Source: Ignavibacteriae bacterium HGW-Ignavibacteriae-1
GTDB taxonomy: Bacteria; Bacteroidota; Ignavibacteria; Kapaibacteriales; UBA2268
Length of the DNA stretch: 50,333 nucleotides
Direction: 5' to 3'
Assembly (NCBI GenBank): GCA_002839825.1
Contig: PGYU01000020.1
Location: 1-50,333 of the forward strand
Shown here: positions 8,842 through 18,093 of the stretch, in pieces
Layout of the letters: every line of letters begins with the position of its first letter
How positions within the stretch are numbered: the first letter of the stretch is position 1
Made by a program: the position numbers and the translations under genes
Notes under the pieces: model-generated
Seen by the model: only the letters and a program-made list of their open reading frames with translations
Database searches by the model: none
What the model was told of the DNA's origin: nothing

Positions 8842-8885
8842 AAAAAAAATGTTGAAAAGACTTTGTTCTCTTCAACATTTTTTTT
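8842..8885. terminator. Bidirectional intrinsic terminator
   Basis: A perfect 15-bp stem (8842-8856 with 8871-8885) carries A8 on one side and T8 on the other, with a 14-base loop. It lies between the cyclophilin pair (plus) and the TonB-dependent receptor (minus) and can end transcription from both. Confidence 0.85.
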
Positions 8886-8911
8886 GTTCATTAGTTATTT
8901 AGCCGTATTTT

Positions 8912-11191
8912 TTAAAACTCCAAACTGACGCCTATTGTGGGTAATATGCCGAAAGATTCTTGGTATTCGGATACTTGGTCGCGCGCATTCCATCTGACGC
9001 CCGATACATTTTTGCGAGCGTATACATTTTGAATATCAATGTAGAAAATCAAATTTGTAGAGCTGAAATTCCAGCGCCTGTCTGCTCTTATATCAAGGCT
9101 ATGATAAAGCGGTAACCTTTCGCCTTCGTTATATCGGACGAAATCTCGCGAACCTGTCGGCAAGAATGGCGTTGTAGGCACTCCAGTGGCAAGTCTGAAT
9201 TTGCTGCTAACTTCCCAATGTGAGTTGATTCGCCATCCGGCAGATATATTGAAAATAAATCTGCTGTCATATGCTCCCGGTCGTTCCAATCCGTCTAAGG
9301 CGATAAAATCAGACTCTGAATACGTCGCACTTAGCAATCCGTAAATCGGGATTTCGCTGAATTTCTTTTGTATGAATAATTCAATTCCTCGCGACCTGCC
9401 CGTAGCGGAATTTGAAAGTGGTTCCAACCCAAATGGAATATCTGACGTGACATCATCGAAACCTGATGGGGATAATACTGCTTGTGGTCGGTAAACTCTG
9501 CCCGGATAATTCGCATAATCTTTGTAGAATACCTCCAGTTGGACTTTCACATCCTGCAAAGGTGTGTGAGCATATCCAATTACTACTTGGTCAGCACGAA
9601 TAGCTTTCAATTTATTATTCGGGTCGCCCAAAAGCCAAATGTATGATGGAGATTGATAAAATCTGCCGACACTAAATACAAATGAAGAAAGCTCGTTTAG
9701 CGTGTAAATATACGATAATCGTGGCGAGAAATAAAGCTCTTCATCGGTAAAATTGTAGTAATCCATTCTGCCACCGATTGTGAAACGATGATGCCCAATG
9801 GCAGAACTCAATGAAAAGTATGTCCCATTTTTGACGGATGAGAAACTCGTATCAATAGCTAATGGCTGCTCGGTACCGTTATTGTCAACGCGTAGAAAGC
9901 CGGGGATTAGGATACTATAATCTAAGATTGCTCCATATTTAATTTGATTTCCGAACGTTAGTTCGGTTTTGCTGCCAAGCTGAAAGTCCAAGTCAGTTTT
10001 TAAAATCAATTCCCCTTCCTTAGATTCATTTCGGAAAATTTCCACCAAATTGGAATCATTTTGAAAAGTAGAAAATCTCGTATAAGCATTCCCGAGTGTG
10101 ACAGTAGCGAATCCATCCTTGAATAAATGCCGCCATGTCAATCCCGAAAAATTGCGATATTGGTCAGGTACAGCAACTTGGCTATTGCTGAAACGTTTGT
10201 CGTCATCCTCATTGTTCAATTTGACATTATTCAATGCCGTCACGAAAAGATAAGTCAATTGATTTTTTGAATTCAGCCTGTAATTTGCTTTCCCTTGGAA
10301 ATCCCAATATTGAGGGACAAATCCAAATCCTGCCGCTTGGAAAATGAAATCAAGATAGGAGCGGCGAGCACTGAAAAACCACGAACCATCATCAGCGATA
10401 GGACCTTCGAGATTCAAACCAAACTGCGAAGCTGAAATAGTAGCTTTCCCGCCAAACTGTTCCTCGCTGCCATTTCTGAGTGTAATGTTGGTCAGCGAAG
10501 ATGTTTTATCGCCATATTTCGCTCCAAATCCGCCTGACGAGAAATCCACATTCCGAACGAAATCAAGATTTATCATGGAAAGTGGACCACCGGTTGAGCC
10601 CTGCGAACCGAAGTGATTGATGTTGTCAACTTCGATATTATCCACAATGAAAAGATTCTCGAAAGGCGCTCCACCACGCACGATTAAGTCATTCCGGCCT
10701 GCTCCGGTCACATTCACACCGGGCAATAATGCAGTTGCTCTGATAACATCCTCTTGCGCTCCCGGCGAACGTCTGATTTCTTCAAAGCTGAAACTCTGAG
10801 TACTCGTAACGGATTCAATTCGTTTCACAAAATAAGATGCCGTGACTTCTGCACCTTCAAGCTCAATAACTTTTTCTATCAATTCGATTTCTAAGAAAAT
10901 CGGTCGTCCTGAGCCTAATGCAATGTCCGTTTGGACGTAAGTTTCGTAACCAATGCTCGAAAATTGGAGTTGAACGATTCCGACAGGTACATTTTCAACT
11001 CTGAAATTCCCGTTGCTTTGGGAAATCGCTCCCAAATTTGTATTTAATAATCTTACAGTGACTCCCGGCAAGGGCTGTTGTGTCATTTTGCTTGTAATTC
11101 TACCGGTAATGGTGCCGGTTTGCTCTTGAGCAGTAAGTAAGTTTGGCAATAATAAGAAAGTCAATAAGGCATAAATAAGCCTAAGCTGCAT
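8912..11191 (-). CDS. TonB-dependent outer-membrane receptor
   Basis: A signal peptide (1-21, ending LLTAQ) is followed by a carboxypeptidase-regulatory-like beta-sandwich (about 25-110; GTITGRI...PLPGVTVRLL). A plug domain covers about 130-235 (RATALLPGVNVTGAGRNDL, then RGGAPFENLFIVD). A 22-strand-type barrel follows, ending in Phe (GVSLEF), as expected for BAM insertion. It imports an unknown ligand using TonB energy. No SusD-like partner lies next to it, and the plug wording resembles SusD-independent receptors. It is transcribed away from the ECF sigma operon at 11374. Confidence 0.92.
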   Translation of the reverse strand: MQLRLIYALLTFLLLPNLLTAQEQTGTITGRITSKMTQQPLPGVTVRLLNTNLGAISQSNGNFRVENVPVGIVQLQFSSIGYETYVQTDIALGSGRPIFLEIELIEKVIELEGAEVTASYFVKRIESVTSTQSFSFEEIRRSPGAQEDVIRATALLPGVNVTGAGRNDLIVRGGAPFENLFIVDNIEVDNINHFGSQGSTGGPLSMINLDFVRNVDFSSGGFGAKYGDKTSSLTNITLRNGSEEQFGGKATISASQFGLNLEGPIADDGSWFFSARRSYLDFIFQAAGFGFVPQYWDFQGKANYRLNSKNQLTYLFVTALNNVKLNNEDDDKRFSNSQVAVPDQYRNFSGLTWRHLFKDGFATVTLGNAYTRFSTFQNDSNLVEIFRNESKEGELILKTDLDFQLGSKTELTFGNQIKYGAILDYSILIPGFLRVDNNGTEQPLAIDTSFSSVKNGTYFSLSSAIGHHRFTIGGRMDYYNFTDEELYFSPRLSYIYTLNELSSFVFSVGRFYQSPSYIWLLGDPNNKLKAIRADQVVIGYAHTPLQDVKVQLEVFYKDYANYPGRVYRPQAVLSPSGFDDVTSDIPFGLEPLSNSATGRSRGIELFIQKKFSEIPIYGLLSATYSESDFIALDGLERPGAYDSRFIFNISAGWRINSHWEVSSKFRLATGVPTTPFLPTGSRDFVRYNEGERLPLYHSLDIRADRRWNFSSTNLIFYIDIQNVYARKNVSGVRWNARDQVSEYQESFGILPTIGVSLEF

Positions 11192-11233
11192 TGTACAACT
11201 CCATAAAAAAAATTTTGAAACAAATTAGAAATT

Positions 11234-11249
11234 ATGTATTTTAATACAT
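11234..11249. promoter_or_regulatory. Inverted repeat upstream of the TonB receptor
   Basis: Two 7-base arms (ATGTATT and AATACAT) face each other across 2 bases, about 43 bases upstream of the receptor start and 125 bases upstream of the sigma gene. The size and symmetry suit a dimeric regulator. No regulator is identified. Confidence 0.3.
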
Positions 11250-11373
11250 CAATTAACGTATTCGGTTTACCAATATTTATTGAAACGCACTTGGTTTAAA
11301 CTTTTTTCAAATATTTTGTTCCTTTTTTGATTTTGAAGTGTCATTATAATAGTTTTGATTACGGAATTTGAAA

Positions 11374-11928
11374 ATGTATACTTTTAACGATAGCGAAATA
11401 TTAAATATTATATATAAAGGTTCGAAACGAGACATCGAGCAAGCTTATCGGTTTTTGTATGCGAAGTACTCGAAGATGATTCACGCTTACTGTGCGTGTA
11501 TAATAAAAGATAAGGACTTGGTCGAGGACATTTTTCAAGAGACTTTCATACGATTTTACAATGCAGTGACTCAGGAAAAGACGATTACGAACATACCGGG
11601 ATTTTTGACGATTACATCGAGAAACTTGTGCTACAATGCAATTCGGAGCAGAAAGAATAATGTCGAGCTTGATGAAAATATGCTCGTGGATAGGGCAGAG
11701 GATAAGTACGAGAAAAAGGAAATGCTCGAAATCATCATTAGTGCAGTCGAGTTTATTGATGAAAAATACCGGACGCCTTTTATGCTGCGCGAATTTGAGG
11801 GGCTTTCCTATTCCGAAATCGCAGAACTATTGAACATTACTGCAGACAACGCAAAAGTTAAGACTACAAGAGCAAAAAAAATGATTATCAAAGTTTTACA
11901 ACCGTATTTGAAAGATATTAGCAATTGA
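11374..11928 (+). CDS. RNA polymerase sigma factor, ECF subfamily
   Basis: The ATG at 11374 is preferred to an in-frame TTG two codons upstream; the product is 184 aa. Region 2 (about 15-85) contains DLVEDIFQETFIRFY and an IPGFLTITSRNLCYNAIR segment. Region 4 (about 118-172) contains FIDEKYRTPFMLREFEGLSY, SEIAELLNITADNAKVKTTRAKK. It heads a three-gene operon with a membrane protein 10 bases downstream and a lipoprotein, and is divergent from the TonB receptor. Confidence 0.93.
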   Translation: MYTFNDSEILNIIYKGSKRDIEQAYRFLYAKYSKMIHAYCACIIKDKDLVEDIFQETFIRFYNAVTQEKTITNIPGFLTITSRNLCYNAIRSRKNNVELDENMLVDRAEDKYEKKEMLEIIISAVEFIDEKYRTPFMLREFEGLSYSEIAELLNITADNAKVKTTRAKKMIIKVLQPYLKDISN

Positions 11929-11938
11929 GAGGTAAAAA

Positions 11939-13210
11939 ATGAATTACTCAGAAATTTTATATGATTTTGCCGAAGGCAATTTTAACGAAGCAGTCGAATC
12001 GGAGCTTTTCTTCGAGATGGCTTCCAATTCAGAGCTTCGCACGGAATTCAAGAACATCTTGTCGGTCAATACGGCATTGAATTCCAATCGTGGAATGTAT
12101 GCCGTGCCCGAGGAATCAACAAAAGCTATTTTCAGTTCTGTTGGAATGCCTGCCGTTGCTTCTACTCTCAATCCGGCTTTTATCAGTTCTTCGGCAGCAG
12201 GAATTTCCAAAACGAAGTTCGTTTCCTCGCTTATTGCTGCTACAATTGTAACTGCTCTTCTGACTTTATTTTTAACTGATAATATTACTAATAAAAATGT
12301 GGAACATTCTTCAGCACAAGCATTATTTCTAAACAATCAAGCATCTAATAAGCTCTCTGACTATTTTGCTGAAAATGCCTATGATGCCACTGAGCCAATA
12401 ACTTATAAAACTTTTGCAAAAGCTACTTATCCTATATCGCCAAAATCAAGTAAGCCTATGATAGCATCGGCTGACAATAATATAATAGCTGAAAATTCAA
12501 AATCGGACCAAGTGGAAATTATTGATTCCGAGATTACTTTAGAAAATATTCAAAATGTTCCCGATAACGAATTACAAATCATTGATTCCGAAACAACTTT
12601 GGAAAATGTGAAGGATGTTCCAGATAATCAAGAACCTTTATTGAATGATAATAATACAATTGATAATACAAATTTGGCAGATTTAGATAATGGTTTGATT
12701 TCCAATGAGCTTGAATCTGAAAGCTTTTGGAACAAACTCAATCTCGAAGTCAAGAACACGCAAGATTGGATGATGCCGGCACCAACGACGACGCCATCTA
12801 AATTTGCAGCATTTCATAACTTATCATTAGCATTGAATTACGAAATTAACGATAACTTAAGCTCAGGATTTGAAGTCAGACGCGAGACTTTTTTCCAAAA
12901 GTTTGATTTTCGTGACGACGAAAATTTACTTACTATAATAGAACAACAACCTAATTTTACGACCTTTTACCTTACAGGCAAATATTCCCATAAATTGAGT
13001 GAACTAATTTCACCATATATCCAAATTAGTGCCGGCGCTAATAAAGTTGGTTTCGTAGGGAAATTTTCCGGTGGGCTAAATTATGATTTGACAAACAGTT
13101 TTGGAGTTTTGATTGGTGTCGAGTATGCCAACATGATTTACGGGTATCGTGGCAATACTTTCAATTCTTCAAAGATTGGGTTCTTGTGGGGTTTGAATTA
13201 TAAATTTTAA
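11939..13210 (+). CDS. Putative anti-sigma factor with C-terminal outer-membrane beta-barrel-like domain
   Basis: A GAGG ribosome site precedes the start. The N-terminal ~90 residues look cytoplasmic and resemble the short acidic domain placed before the span in some Bacteroidota anti-sigma proteins. One membrane span lies at about 93-113. An acidic Asn-rich linker follows, with a 20-residue tandem repeat (194-213 and 214-233, each IIDSExTLEN...VPDN). The C-terminal ~140 residues alternate polar and hydrophobic residues, are rich in Gly/Tyr/Phe, and end GLNYKF, like a small outer-membrane beta barrel. Position behind an ECF sigma gene suggests it is the anti-sigma factor. Both roles are inference. 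Confidence 0.65.
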   Translation: MNYSEILYDFAEGNFNEAVESELFFEMASNSELRTEFKNILSVNTALNSNRGMYAVPEESTKAIFSSVGMPAVASTLNPAFISSSAAGISKTKFVSSLIAATIVTALLTLFLTDNITNKNVEHSSAQALFLNNQASNKLSDYFAENAYDATEPITYKTFAKATYPISPKSSKPMIASADNNIIAENSKSDQVEIIDSEITLENIQNVPDNELQIIDSETTLENVKDVPDNQEPLLNDNNTIDNTNLADLDNGLISNELESESFWNKLNLEVKNTQDWMMPAPTTTPSKFAAFHNLSLALNYEINDNLSSGFEVRRETFFQKFDFRDDENLLTIIEQQPNFTTFYLTGKYSHKLSELISPYIQISAGANKVGFVGKFSGGLNYDLTNSFGVLIGVEYANMIYGYRGNTFNSSKIGFLWGLNYKF

Positions 13211-13233
13211 TAATATATATAGGAGATTTAATC

Positions 13234-14541
13234 ATGAAAAAGATTCTTTTAACAATAGCAGTATCTGCTATGCTATGGCTGACATCTTGCGAAGATCCGC
13301 TCGGTGTAGATGAAAATTACAGAATGACTCAAGAAGTAACATTCGAGACAGTATTGAAATCAAATCGCTCATATCAGGGCGAAACTGAAATCAAAGCTGT
13401 AATACGAAGCAAAGCTGAAGAAGAAGCTGTTTTATCGGCTTTGACATCCATTCGATTCGATGCTACAGGTGAAATAAAGAATGTCTCAATGGGAGAAATA
13501 GATTACGGTAAAGAAATGCTTGTTGTATTCTTTGGAGGACCCAAACCAAGCAGTTCAATTTATGTCGAAATCTCATCAATTATTCAAAATAATGGCAAAC
13601 TTGTCATCGGGACTAAGGAGTATCAACCCGAAAATGGCACAACTGATATTGGACATCCAATTCACATCGTTGTCACAAAACATATTTCCGGCGAAGTTGA
13701 ATTTGAATCAACTAAAGTTGTGAAATTGCCAAATAATGATGAGTTTAAGGAACTCCCATTTGAAAGCATCAGAACCGGCTCGCACGGTATCGAAGCTGAA
13801 ACTGCTGTAAAAATGGCTATTCGCAGCAAAGCTGATGAAGAAGCATTTTTGAAATTGGTCAAATCTAATCAATACGAAGGAAATGTGCAGGTTCCGGTGA
13901 CTTTACCTGACATTGACTATTCGCAAGATATGTACATAATCGTAATGAACGGACCGACTAGCAGTGGCAGTATGTATCTCAGGATTACTTCTGTAATCTT
14001 GCAAAACCAACAAATTACCGTAAATTCCACTTTGTTTATTCCGCAAATTGGCACTGATGACATTGGCTATCCATTTCATTTAATTAAACTGAAAAAACGC
14101 GCTGAAGTTGTCGTTTTTGCCGAAACAGATGAGTTTCATCTTGAAGGTGAAGACGACCCGATAGAACAAAATCCTAATTATTTGAAGTTGTCGGCTTGGT
14201 CTTGGGTATCTTTCGAGGACTCGAACGGAAACGTTAATTTCCCGGATAAGCTCACGATTCCTATACTTTCAGAATTTACTATCATTTTCAAAGAAGACTT
14301 CTACGGTTCAGGATTCGCAGGTTGTAATGCCTATAGTTTTGGGTATTTTACAAACAAAAGTAATGAACTCGAAATTAAGATGGGTTATTCTACATTAGTA
14401 CATTGTGAATTGACTGCGGAATTTATGGAAGCTATAGGGCAAGCTGAAAGCTACAAACTAATGGACGACAAATTAATTATTACAACTAAATCATCAACTT
14501 ACACAAAGATGAGCTTCCGTAAAATTGCATATGTTGAATAA
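13234..14541 (+). CDS. Lipoprotein with two PrcB-like repeats and a META/HslJ-like domain
   Basis: A strong AGGAGA site lies 8 bases before the ATG. The signal sequence ends in an LTSC lipobox (Cys at 19). Two homologous repeats follow (about 25-145 and 150-285). Each has a RSKA-EE(A) segment, an IDY-(G/S)-(K/Q)-(E/D)M core and a GTxDIGxP(I/F)H end, resembling the PrcB C-terminal domain family. Residues ~310-430 resemble a META/HslJ domain (GFAGCNAYS, then a short segment with a second Cys at VHCEL). It is the last gene of the ECF sigma operon, so it may be the envelope output or a sensor component. Function unknown. Confidence 0.7.
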   Translation: MKKILLTIAVSAMLWLTSCEDPLGVDENYRMTQEVTFETVLKSNRSYQGETEIKAVIRSKAEEEAVLSALTSIRFDATGEIKNVSMGEIDYGKEMLVVFFGGPKPSSSIYVEISSIIQNNGKLVIGTKEYQPENGTTDIGHPIHIVVTKHISGEVEFESTKVVKLPNNDEFKELPFESIRTGSHGIEAETAVKMAIRSKADEEAFLKLVKSNQYEGNVQVPVTLPDIDYSQDMYIIVMNGPTSSGSMYLRITSVILQNQQITVNSTLFIPQIGTDDIGYPFHLIKLKKRAEVVVFAETDEFHLEGEDDPIEQNPNYLKLSAWSWVSFEDSNGNVNFPDKLTIPILSEFTIIFKEDFYGSGFAGCNAYSFGYFTNKSNELEIKMGYSTLVHCELTAEFMEAIGQAESYKLMDDKLIITTKSSTYTKMSFRKIAYVE

Positions 14542-14545
14542 TTAA

Positions 14546-14580
14546 CCTCACCCAAACCCTCTCCAACGAGAGAGAGAAAG
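14546..14580. repeat. Dispersed intergenic repeat, family R3
   Basis: This stretch (CCTCACCCAAACCCTCTCC followed by GAGAGAGAG) matches in reverse orientation the segment at 47032-47064. It is imperfectly palindromic and non-coding. Confidence 0.55.
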
Positions 14581-14584
14581 GCAT

Positions 14585-14623
14585 AAAAAAAGAGGCTGTC
14601 CCAAAAGGGCAGCCTCTTTTTTT
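14585..14623. terminator. Strong symmetric intrinsic terminator
   Basis: A GAGGCTG-T-CCC stem pairs with GGG-CAGCCTC around an AAAA loop (one bulged T), flanked by A7 and T7. It ends the sigma/lipoprotein operon on the plus strand and can also act on the minus strand. Confidence 0.88.
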
Positions 14624-14631
14624 ATAATTTA

Positions 14632-14680
14632 ACCCCAAAATCCGTTCCCCCTCTTGTAAGAGGGGGTTAGGGGGTGTTCT
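14632..14680. repeat. Dispersed intergenic palindromic repeat, family R1, copy 1
   Basis: The core CCGTTCCCCCTCT-n4-AGAGGGGGTTAGGGGGTG recurs at 24013-24056 (same orientation) and 46976-47020 (opposite). The CCCCCTCT/AGAGGGGG arms form a hairpin. It lies between the lipoprotein terminator and the end of sucC. Confidence 0.7.
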
Positions 14681-14717
14681 GTTTTGATTTTTTTTTTTGA
14701 CTTTCTAGAATGATTTT

Positions 14718-15956
14718 CTAATTCTTCATCACATCATTAACCAACTGCGCAGCATGTTCAAAATTTTCGGCTACTTTAAATGATAGCCCCGATTTTGAAA
14801 GCATGAGCTTGGCTTCCTCTGCATTTGTACCGTCTAAGCGGACAATCACCGGCATATTAACATGCACGGTATTCAGCGCTTGAATTATACCTTGAGCAAC
14901 TCTATCACAGCGCACTATTCCGCCGAATATATTAATTAATACAGCCTTAACATTTTTGTCGCTCATCATTATTCGGAATGCGTTCGCAATTCTTTCAGGA
15001 TTTGCACCACCGCCCACATCTAAGAAGTTAGCCGGTTTGCCGCCCGAAAGTTGAATCAAATCCATTGTAGCCATTGCCAATCCTGCACCATTTACCATAC
15101 ATCCGACGTTTCCGTCCAATTTGATATAGTTCAGATTATACTTTGACGCTTCAACTTCCAACGGGTCTTCTTCAGTAATGTCTCGTAATTCCATATATTC
15201 GGGATGACGGAACAAAGCATTTTCATCAAAAGTCATTTTGCAATCCAAAGCAATCATTTTGCCTTCATTTGTAAGCACCAAAGGATTGATTTCTACCAAA
15301 CTGCAATCCAAATCTTCGTATGCTTCGACCAAATTATTGATGAATTTCACGAAATTATTGAATGCTTCGCCTGCAAGTCCGAGACCGAAGCCAAGACTGC
15401 GTGCTTGGAATTGTTGGAATCCCGTAGCAGGGTCAATGTGTTCCTTCAGAATTTTTTCGGGAGTCTCTTCTGCAACTTTTTCAATCTCAACGCCACCTTC
15501 GGTCGAAACCATGATAACGTTTTTGCCTGTAGTTCTGTCCAATGTGATGGATGCATAGAACTCGCGGTCAATTGCCACGCCTTCTTCCACTAAAACTTTG
15601 GAAACTACGCTTCCTTCATCGCCTGTTTGGATGGTAACGAGACGATTGCCCAATATTTCTCTCGAATATTGATATACTTTGTCGGAAATATTGCCATTGC
15701 GAATGATATTTACACCTCTGACAGGGCTATCAAACAAGTAGATTGGCTGCCCGGTTTCGATATTTTTAACTGTGCCTTTGCCTCGTCCGCCGGCATGTAT
15801 TTGAGCTTTCAAAACGACTGTGCCAATTCCTTGCGATTCAAATTCATCATAAGTAATCTTTCCTGCATCGAATGCATTGAAAATCACTCTGTTTTTCAGA
15901 ACCGGTACCTTGTAACGCTTCAGCAATTCTTTGGCTTGGTACTCATGAATTTTCAT
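14718..15956 (-). CDS. sucC: Succinate-CoA ligase (ADP/GDP-forming) beta subunit
   Basis: 412 aa, slightly longer than the usual ~390. It begins MKIHEYQAKELLKRYKVPV, typical of SucC, followed by the ATP-grasp domain (KAQIHAGGRGKG) and the conserved EINPLVL, DVGGGANPERIA and NIFGGIVRCDRVA blocks. With the alpha subunit (SucD, not in this window) it interconverts succinate and succinyl-CoA with nucleotide phosphorylation in the TCA cycle or in propionate metabolism. It is a single-gene unit with its own promoter at 16000-16029 and an AAAGG ribosome site. The Na+ methylmalonyl-CoA decarboxylase at 24141-27741 is a plausible pathway partner. Confidence 0.95.
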   Translation of the reverse strand: MKIHEYQAKELLKRYKVPVLKNRVIFNAFDAGKITYDEFESQGIGTVVLKAQIHAGGRGKGTVKNIETGQPIYLFDSPVRGVNIIRNGNISDKVYQYSREILGNRLVTIQTGDEGSVVSKVLVEEGVAIDREFYASITLDRTTGKNVIMVSTEGGVEIEKVAEETPEKILKEHIDPATGFQQFQARSLGFGLGLAGEAFNNFVKFINNLVEAYEDLDCSLVEINPLVLTNEGKMIALDCKMTFDENALFRHPEYMELRDITEEDPLEVEASKYNLNYIKLDGNVGCMVNGAGLAMATMDLIQLSGGKPANFLDVGGGANPERIANAFRIMMSDKNVKAVLINIFGGIVRCDRVAQGIIQALNTVHVNMPVIVRLDGTNAEEAKLMLSKSGLSFKVAENFEHAAQLVNDVMKN

Positions 15957-15999
15957 GCTAAACCTTTAATTATTTTATTTCCGAAAATATGTCATATTA

Positions 16000-16029
16000 C
16001 AAAATTAATAAATCGTTTCTAATAGCAAA
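16000..16029 (-). promoter_or_regulatory. Bacteroidota-type promoter of sucC
   Basis: Reading the minus strand, TTTG (16029-16026) is followed after 18 bases by TAATTTTG (16007-16000), matching the TTTG/TAnnTTTG consensus of Bacteroidota primary sigma promoters. The inferred transcript start near 15993 leaves a leader of about 37 bases before the sucC ATG. Confidence 0.6.
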
Positions 16030-16128
16030 TTATTTTTATTATGTTATGATTTTTTAATTTTCGAGATACTTCATCTTTTTAATTTGCGTCTTTCTTGTGA
16101 AAAATAATACCTGAACTATCATAATAAA

Positions 16129-16165
16129 AGGTCATTATAAACACTTGTCAGTGTAGATAATGACC
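16129..16165 (-). terminator. Hairpin terminator of the Kelch/T9SS gene
   Basis: AGGTCATTAT and ATAATGACCT form a 10-bp outer stem, with an inner ACACT/AGTGT stem and a 4-base loop. On the minus strand it is followed by TTTTATTAT, and it lies 33 bases after the stop of the minus-strand gene ending at 16198. Confidence 0.75.
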
Positions 16166-16197
16166 TAAAATATTGAATATAAATTATGTTTATTGAT

Positions 16198-18093
16198 TTA
16201 TCTTACTATGCTAAATTTGGTTGAATATCGTTGCCCACCAATTTCGCAAACCAAAAAGTAAATTCCGTTTGCTAAAGTACTCAAATCAAATGTGTATTCG
16301 AGTTTATCGCCATTCACTGAAAATGAATCGGTCACAGCAGTTCCATTCAAATCGCTAATGTGCATTTTTTCGATTTGCCTAATATTCATATTATTGAAAT
16401 TGATGTTAAGTTGACTTATAGCCGGATTGGGAAATAAAGAAAGGTAATCGCTCAAATCGAAATCCCTAACGCTATTAGGAGTAGATATTCCCTCTCCGGA
16501 AAGATTGATTTCCACCCATTTATTAGCTATATCATTGGTTTCAATGATTACAGATGCATTATACACTCTGGTTTCAGTAGGGGAGAATGCAATTTGGACT
16601 ATCATATCATTACCCGGTTGAATAGTAGAAATCATAGAAGATGCAAATGAAAAGTATGATTTATCTAAACCATCAAATCCAATTGTTTCTATTTCCAAGT
16701 CTGCATCTCCTGTGTTACTGATTGTAAATTGGCTTGTTTTATATTCAGTCAATTCAACTTCGCCATAATCCAAAGATTGAACTGACAGTGTCATACTTGG
16801 TGAACCTACTGCAAGAGCATCCCCAAATATATTGACAAGCTCTGTAACTACATTAGTTGCATTCGATTCGATTACCATTAAACCATAATAATGTTCTGCA
16901 ATTTTGGGATTGAAAGTTACTTCGATATCCAAAAATGCATTCGGCTGAATTATAACTCCTTCGTAAGTATCAGGAATCGAATAACCAAAGAACTCATACT
17001 CAACAACTTCAATTAAATCAATCACCAATGGAGCATCACCCGGGTTATGCAAACGAACTGTTTGTTTGGCTGTTTCATTTACATTAATTGTCCCAAAATC
17101 CAAAGTATCAGTATTTACTGTTAATTTGGGCTCTTTGGGTTTTTCGCCGAATGAATATTTATAGAAATTTCGCGAAAACTGGAAGTCCGGCAAAGTAACA
17201 CCTGTACCGTAATAAATTTCTTCGCCAATTGTAAAACCGCATGACCAAGCTGTATTATTATATGGTAAATTCAACCCGTTCATTAGTTTCCAGTTATTTG
17301 TCTTTGGGTCAAATTCGTAGCAATCTTTGTAAGTCTGTGTGTATTGGCTTTGTCCGCCTACGATATACACTTTGCCTTTCATGGCATATGCAACTGCTGT
17401 TTGTCTGGCAGTTCCGGTAAAAGATTTCTTCGGTGTAAAAATATATGTAGAGGGATTGAACTCATACCATGTTATATATTCGGCTACACCGAAAGATAGA
17501 TTGCCCAAACCAACGAAGACTCTATCATCAACAACGATTGCACTAGAAAATAATATACCATCTTCCGGGTAATCTGTTATATATGTCCAAGAATCATTGC
17601 TCGGGTTATACTCCCAAACGTCCCTATGAACACCGCCACCGTCTCCGCTGAATCCGCCACCGATATAACCTTTGCCGTTTATCGAGAAGTTAAAGCAAGC
17701 GTCACGTGGTCCGCCGGGGAAATCTTTCAATTGTGTCCATTGCTTGGTCGAAGGGTCAAATTTCCAAAAATCTTTTTTTAATGATTGTAAATTCCCTTCC
17801 GGGTCGCCACCACCAACGTAAGCAATGCCGTCAATTACGAAATGGAAAGCCCAGCCTCGCTCGCCGCCACCTATGTCGGGCATCTTTTCCCAGCTATTGT
17901 TGCTTGGGTCATATCGCCAGAAATTTTTCTCATTAGGTCCGCCACCAACGTACCCAAATCCATCAATTTCAAAAGAAATGCAACCATCTGTTTCCGGTCC
18001 ACCATAATCTGCAATTCTCTCCCAAGAACTTGCGTTAAGAGTGAAGCATACCATACAAATGATTGCTGCTAAATATAATTTATAGTAACTCAT
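16198..18093 (-). CDS. Secreted Kelch-repeat protein with ASH/HYDIN-like domains and T9SS type A sorting domain
   Basis: 631 aa. A signal peptide (1-23) is followed by about six Kelch blades (about 25-320) with recurring GYVGGG/AYVGGG turns and N-x-W-(E/T) strands, predicted to form a beta-propeller. Two immunoglobulin-like ASH/HYDIN or choice-of-anchor-D modules follow at about 330-425 and 430-535 (DTLDFGTINVNE, SLDYGEVELTE). The T9SS tail (about 553-631) has LFPNPA at its start and NGIYFLVCEI near the end. Predicted to cross the outer membrane by T9SS and stay on the surface or be released. Ligand or role unknown. Single-gene unit. Confidence 0.85.
   Translation of the reverse strand: MSYYKLYLAAIICMVCFTLNASSWERIADYGGPETDGCISFEIDGFGYVGGGPNEKNFWRYDPSNNSWEKMPDIGGGERGWAFHFVIDGIAYVGGGDPEGNLQSLKKDFWKFDPSTKQWTQLKDFPGGPRDACFNFSINGKGYIGGGFSGDGGGVHRDVWEYNPSNDSWTYITDYPEDGILFSSAIVVDDRVFVGLGNLSFGVAEYITWYEFNPSTYIFTPKKSFTGTARQTAVAYAMKGKVYIVGGQSQYTQTYKDCYEFDPKTNNWKLMNGLNLPYNNTAWSCGFTIGEEIYYGTGVTLPDFQFSRNFYKYSFGEKPKEPKLTVNTDTLDFGTINVNETAKQTVRLHNPGDAPLVIDLIEVVEYEFFGYSIPDTYEGVIIQPNAFLDIEVTFNPKIAEHYYGLMVIESNATNVVTELVNIFGDALAVGSPSMTLSVQSLDYGEVELTEYKTSQFTISNTGDADLEIETIGFDGLDKSYFSFASSMISTIQPGNDMIVQIAFSPTETRVYNASVIIETNDIANKWVEINLSGEGISTPNSVRDFDLSDYLSLFPNPAISQLNINFNNMNIRQIEKMHISDLNGTAVTDSFSVNGDKLEYTFDLSTLANGIYFLVCEIGGQRYSTKFSIVR

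Noticed and set aside
15204-15593. Plus-strand protein inside sucC
   Set aside because: It is the antisense of a strongly conserved gene and has no independent support.
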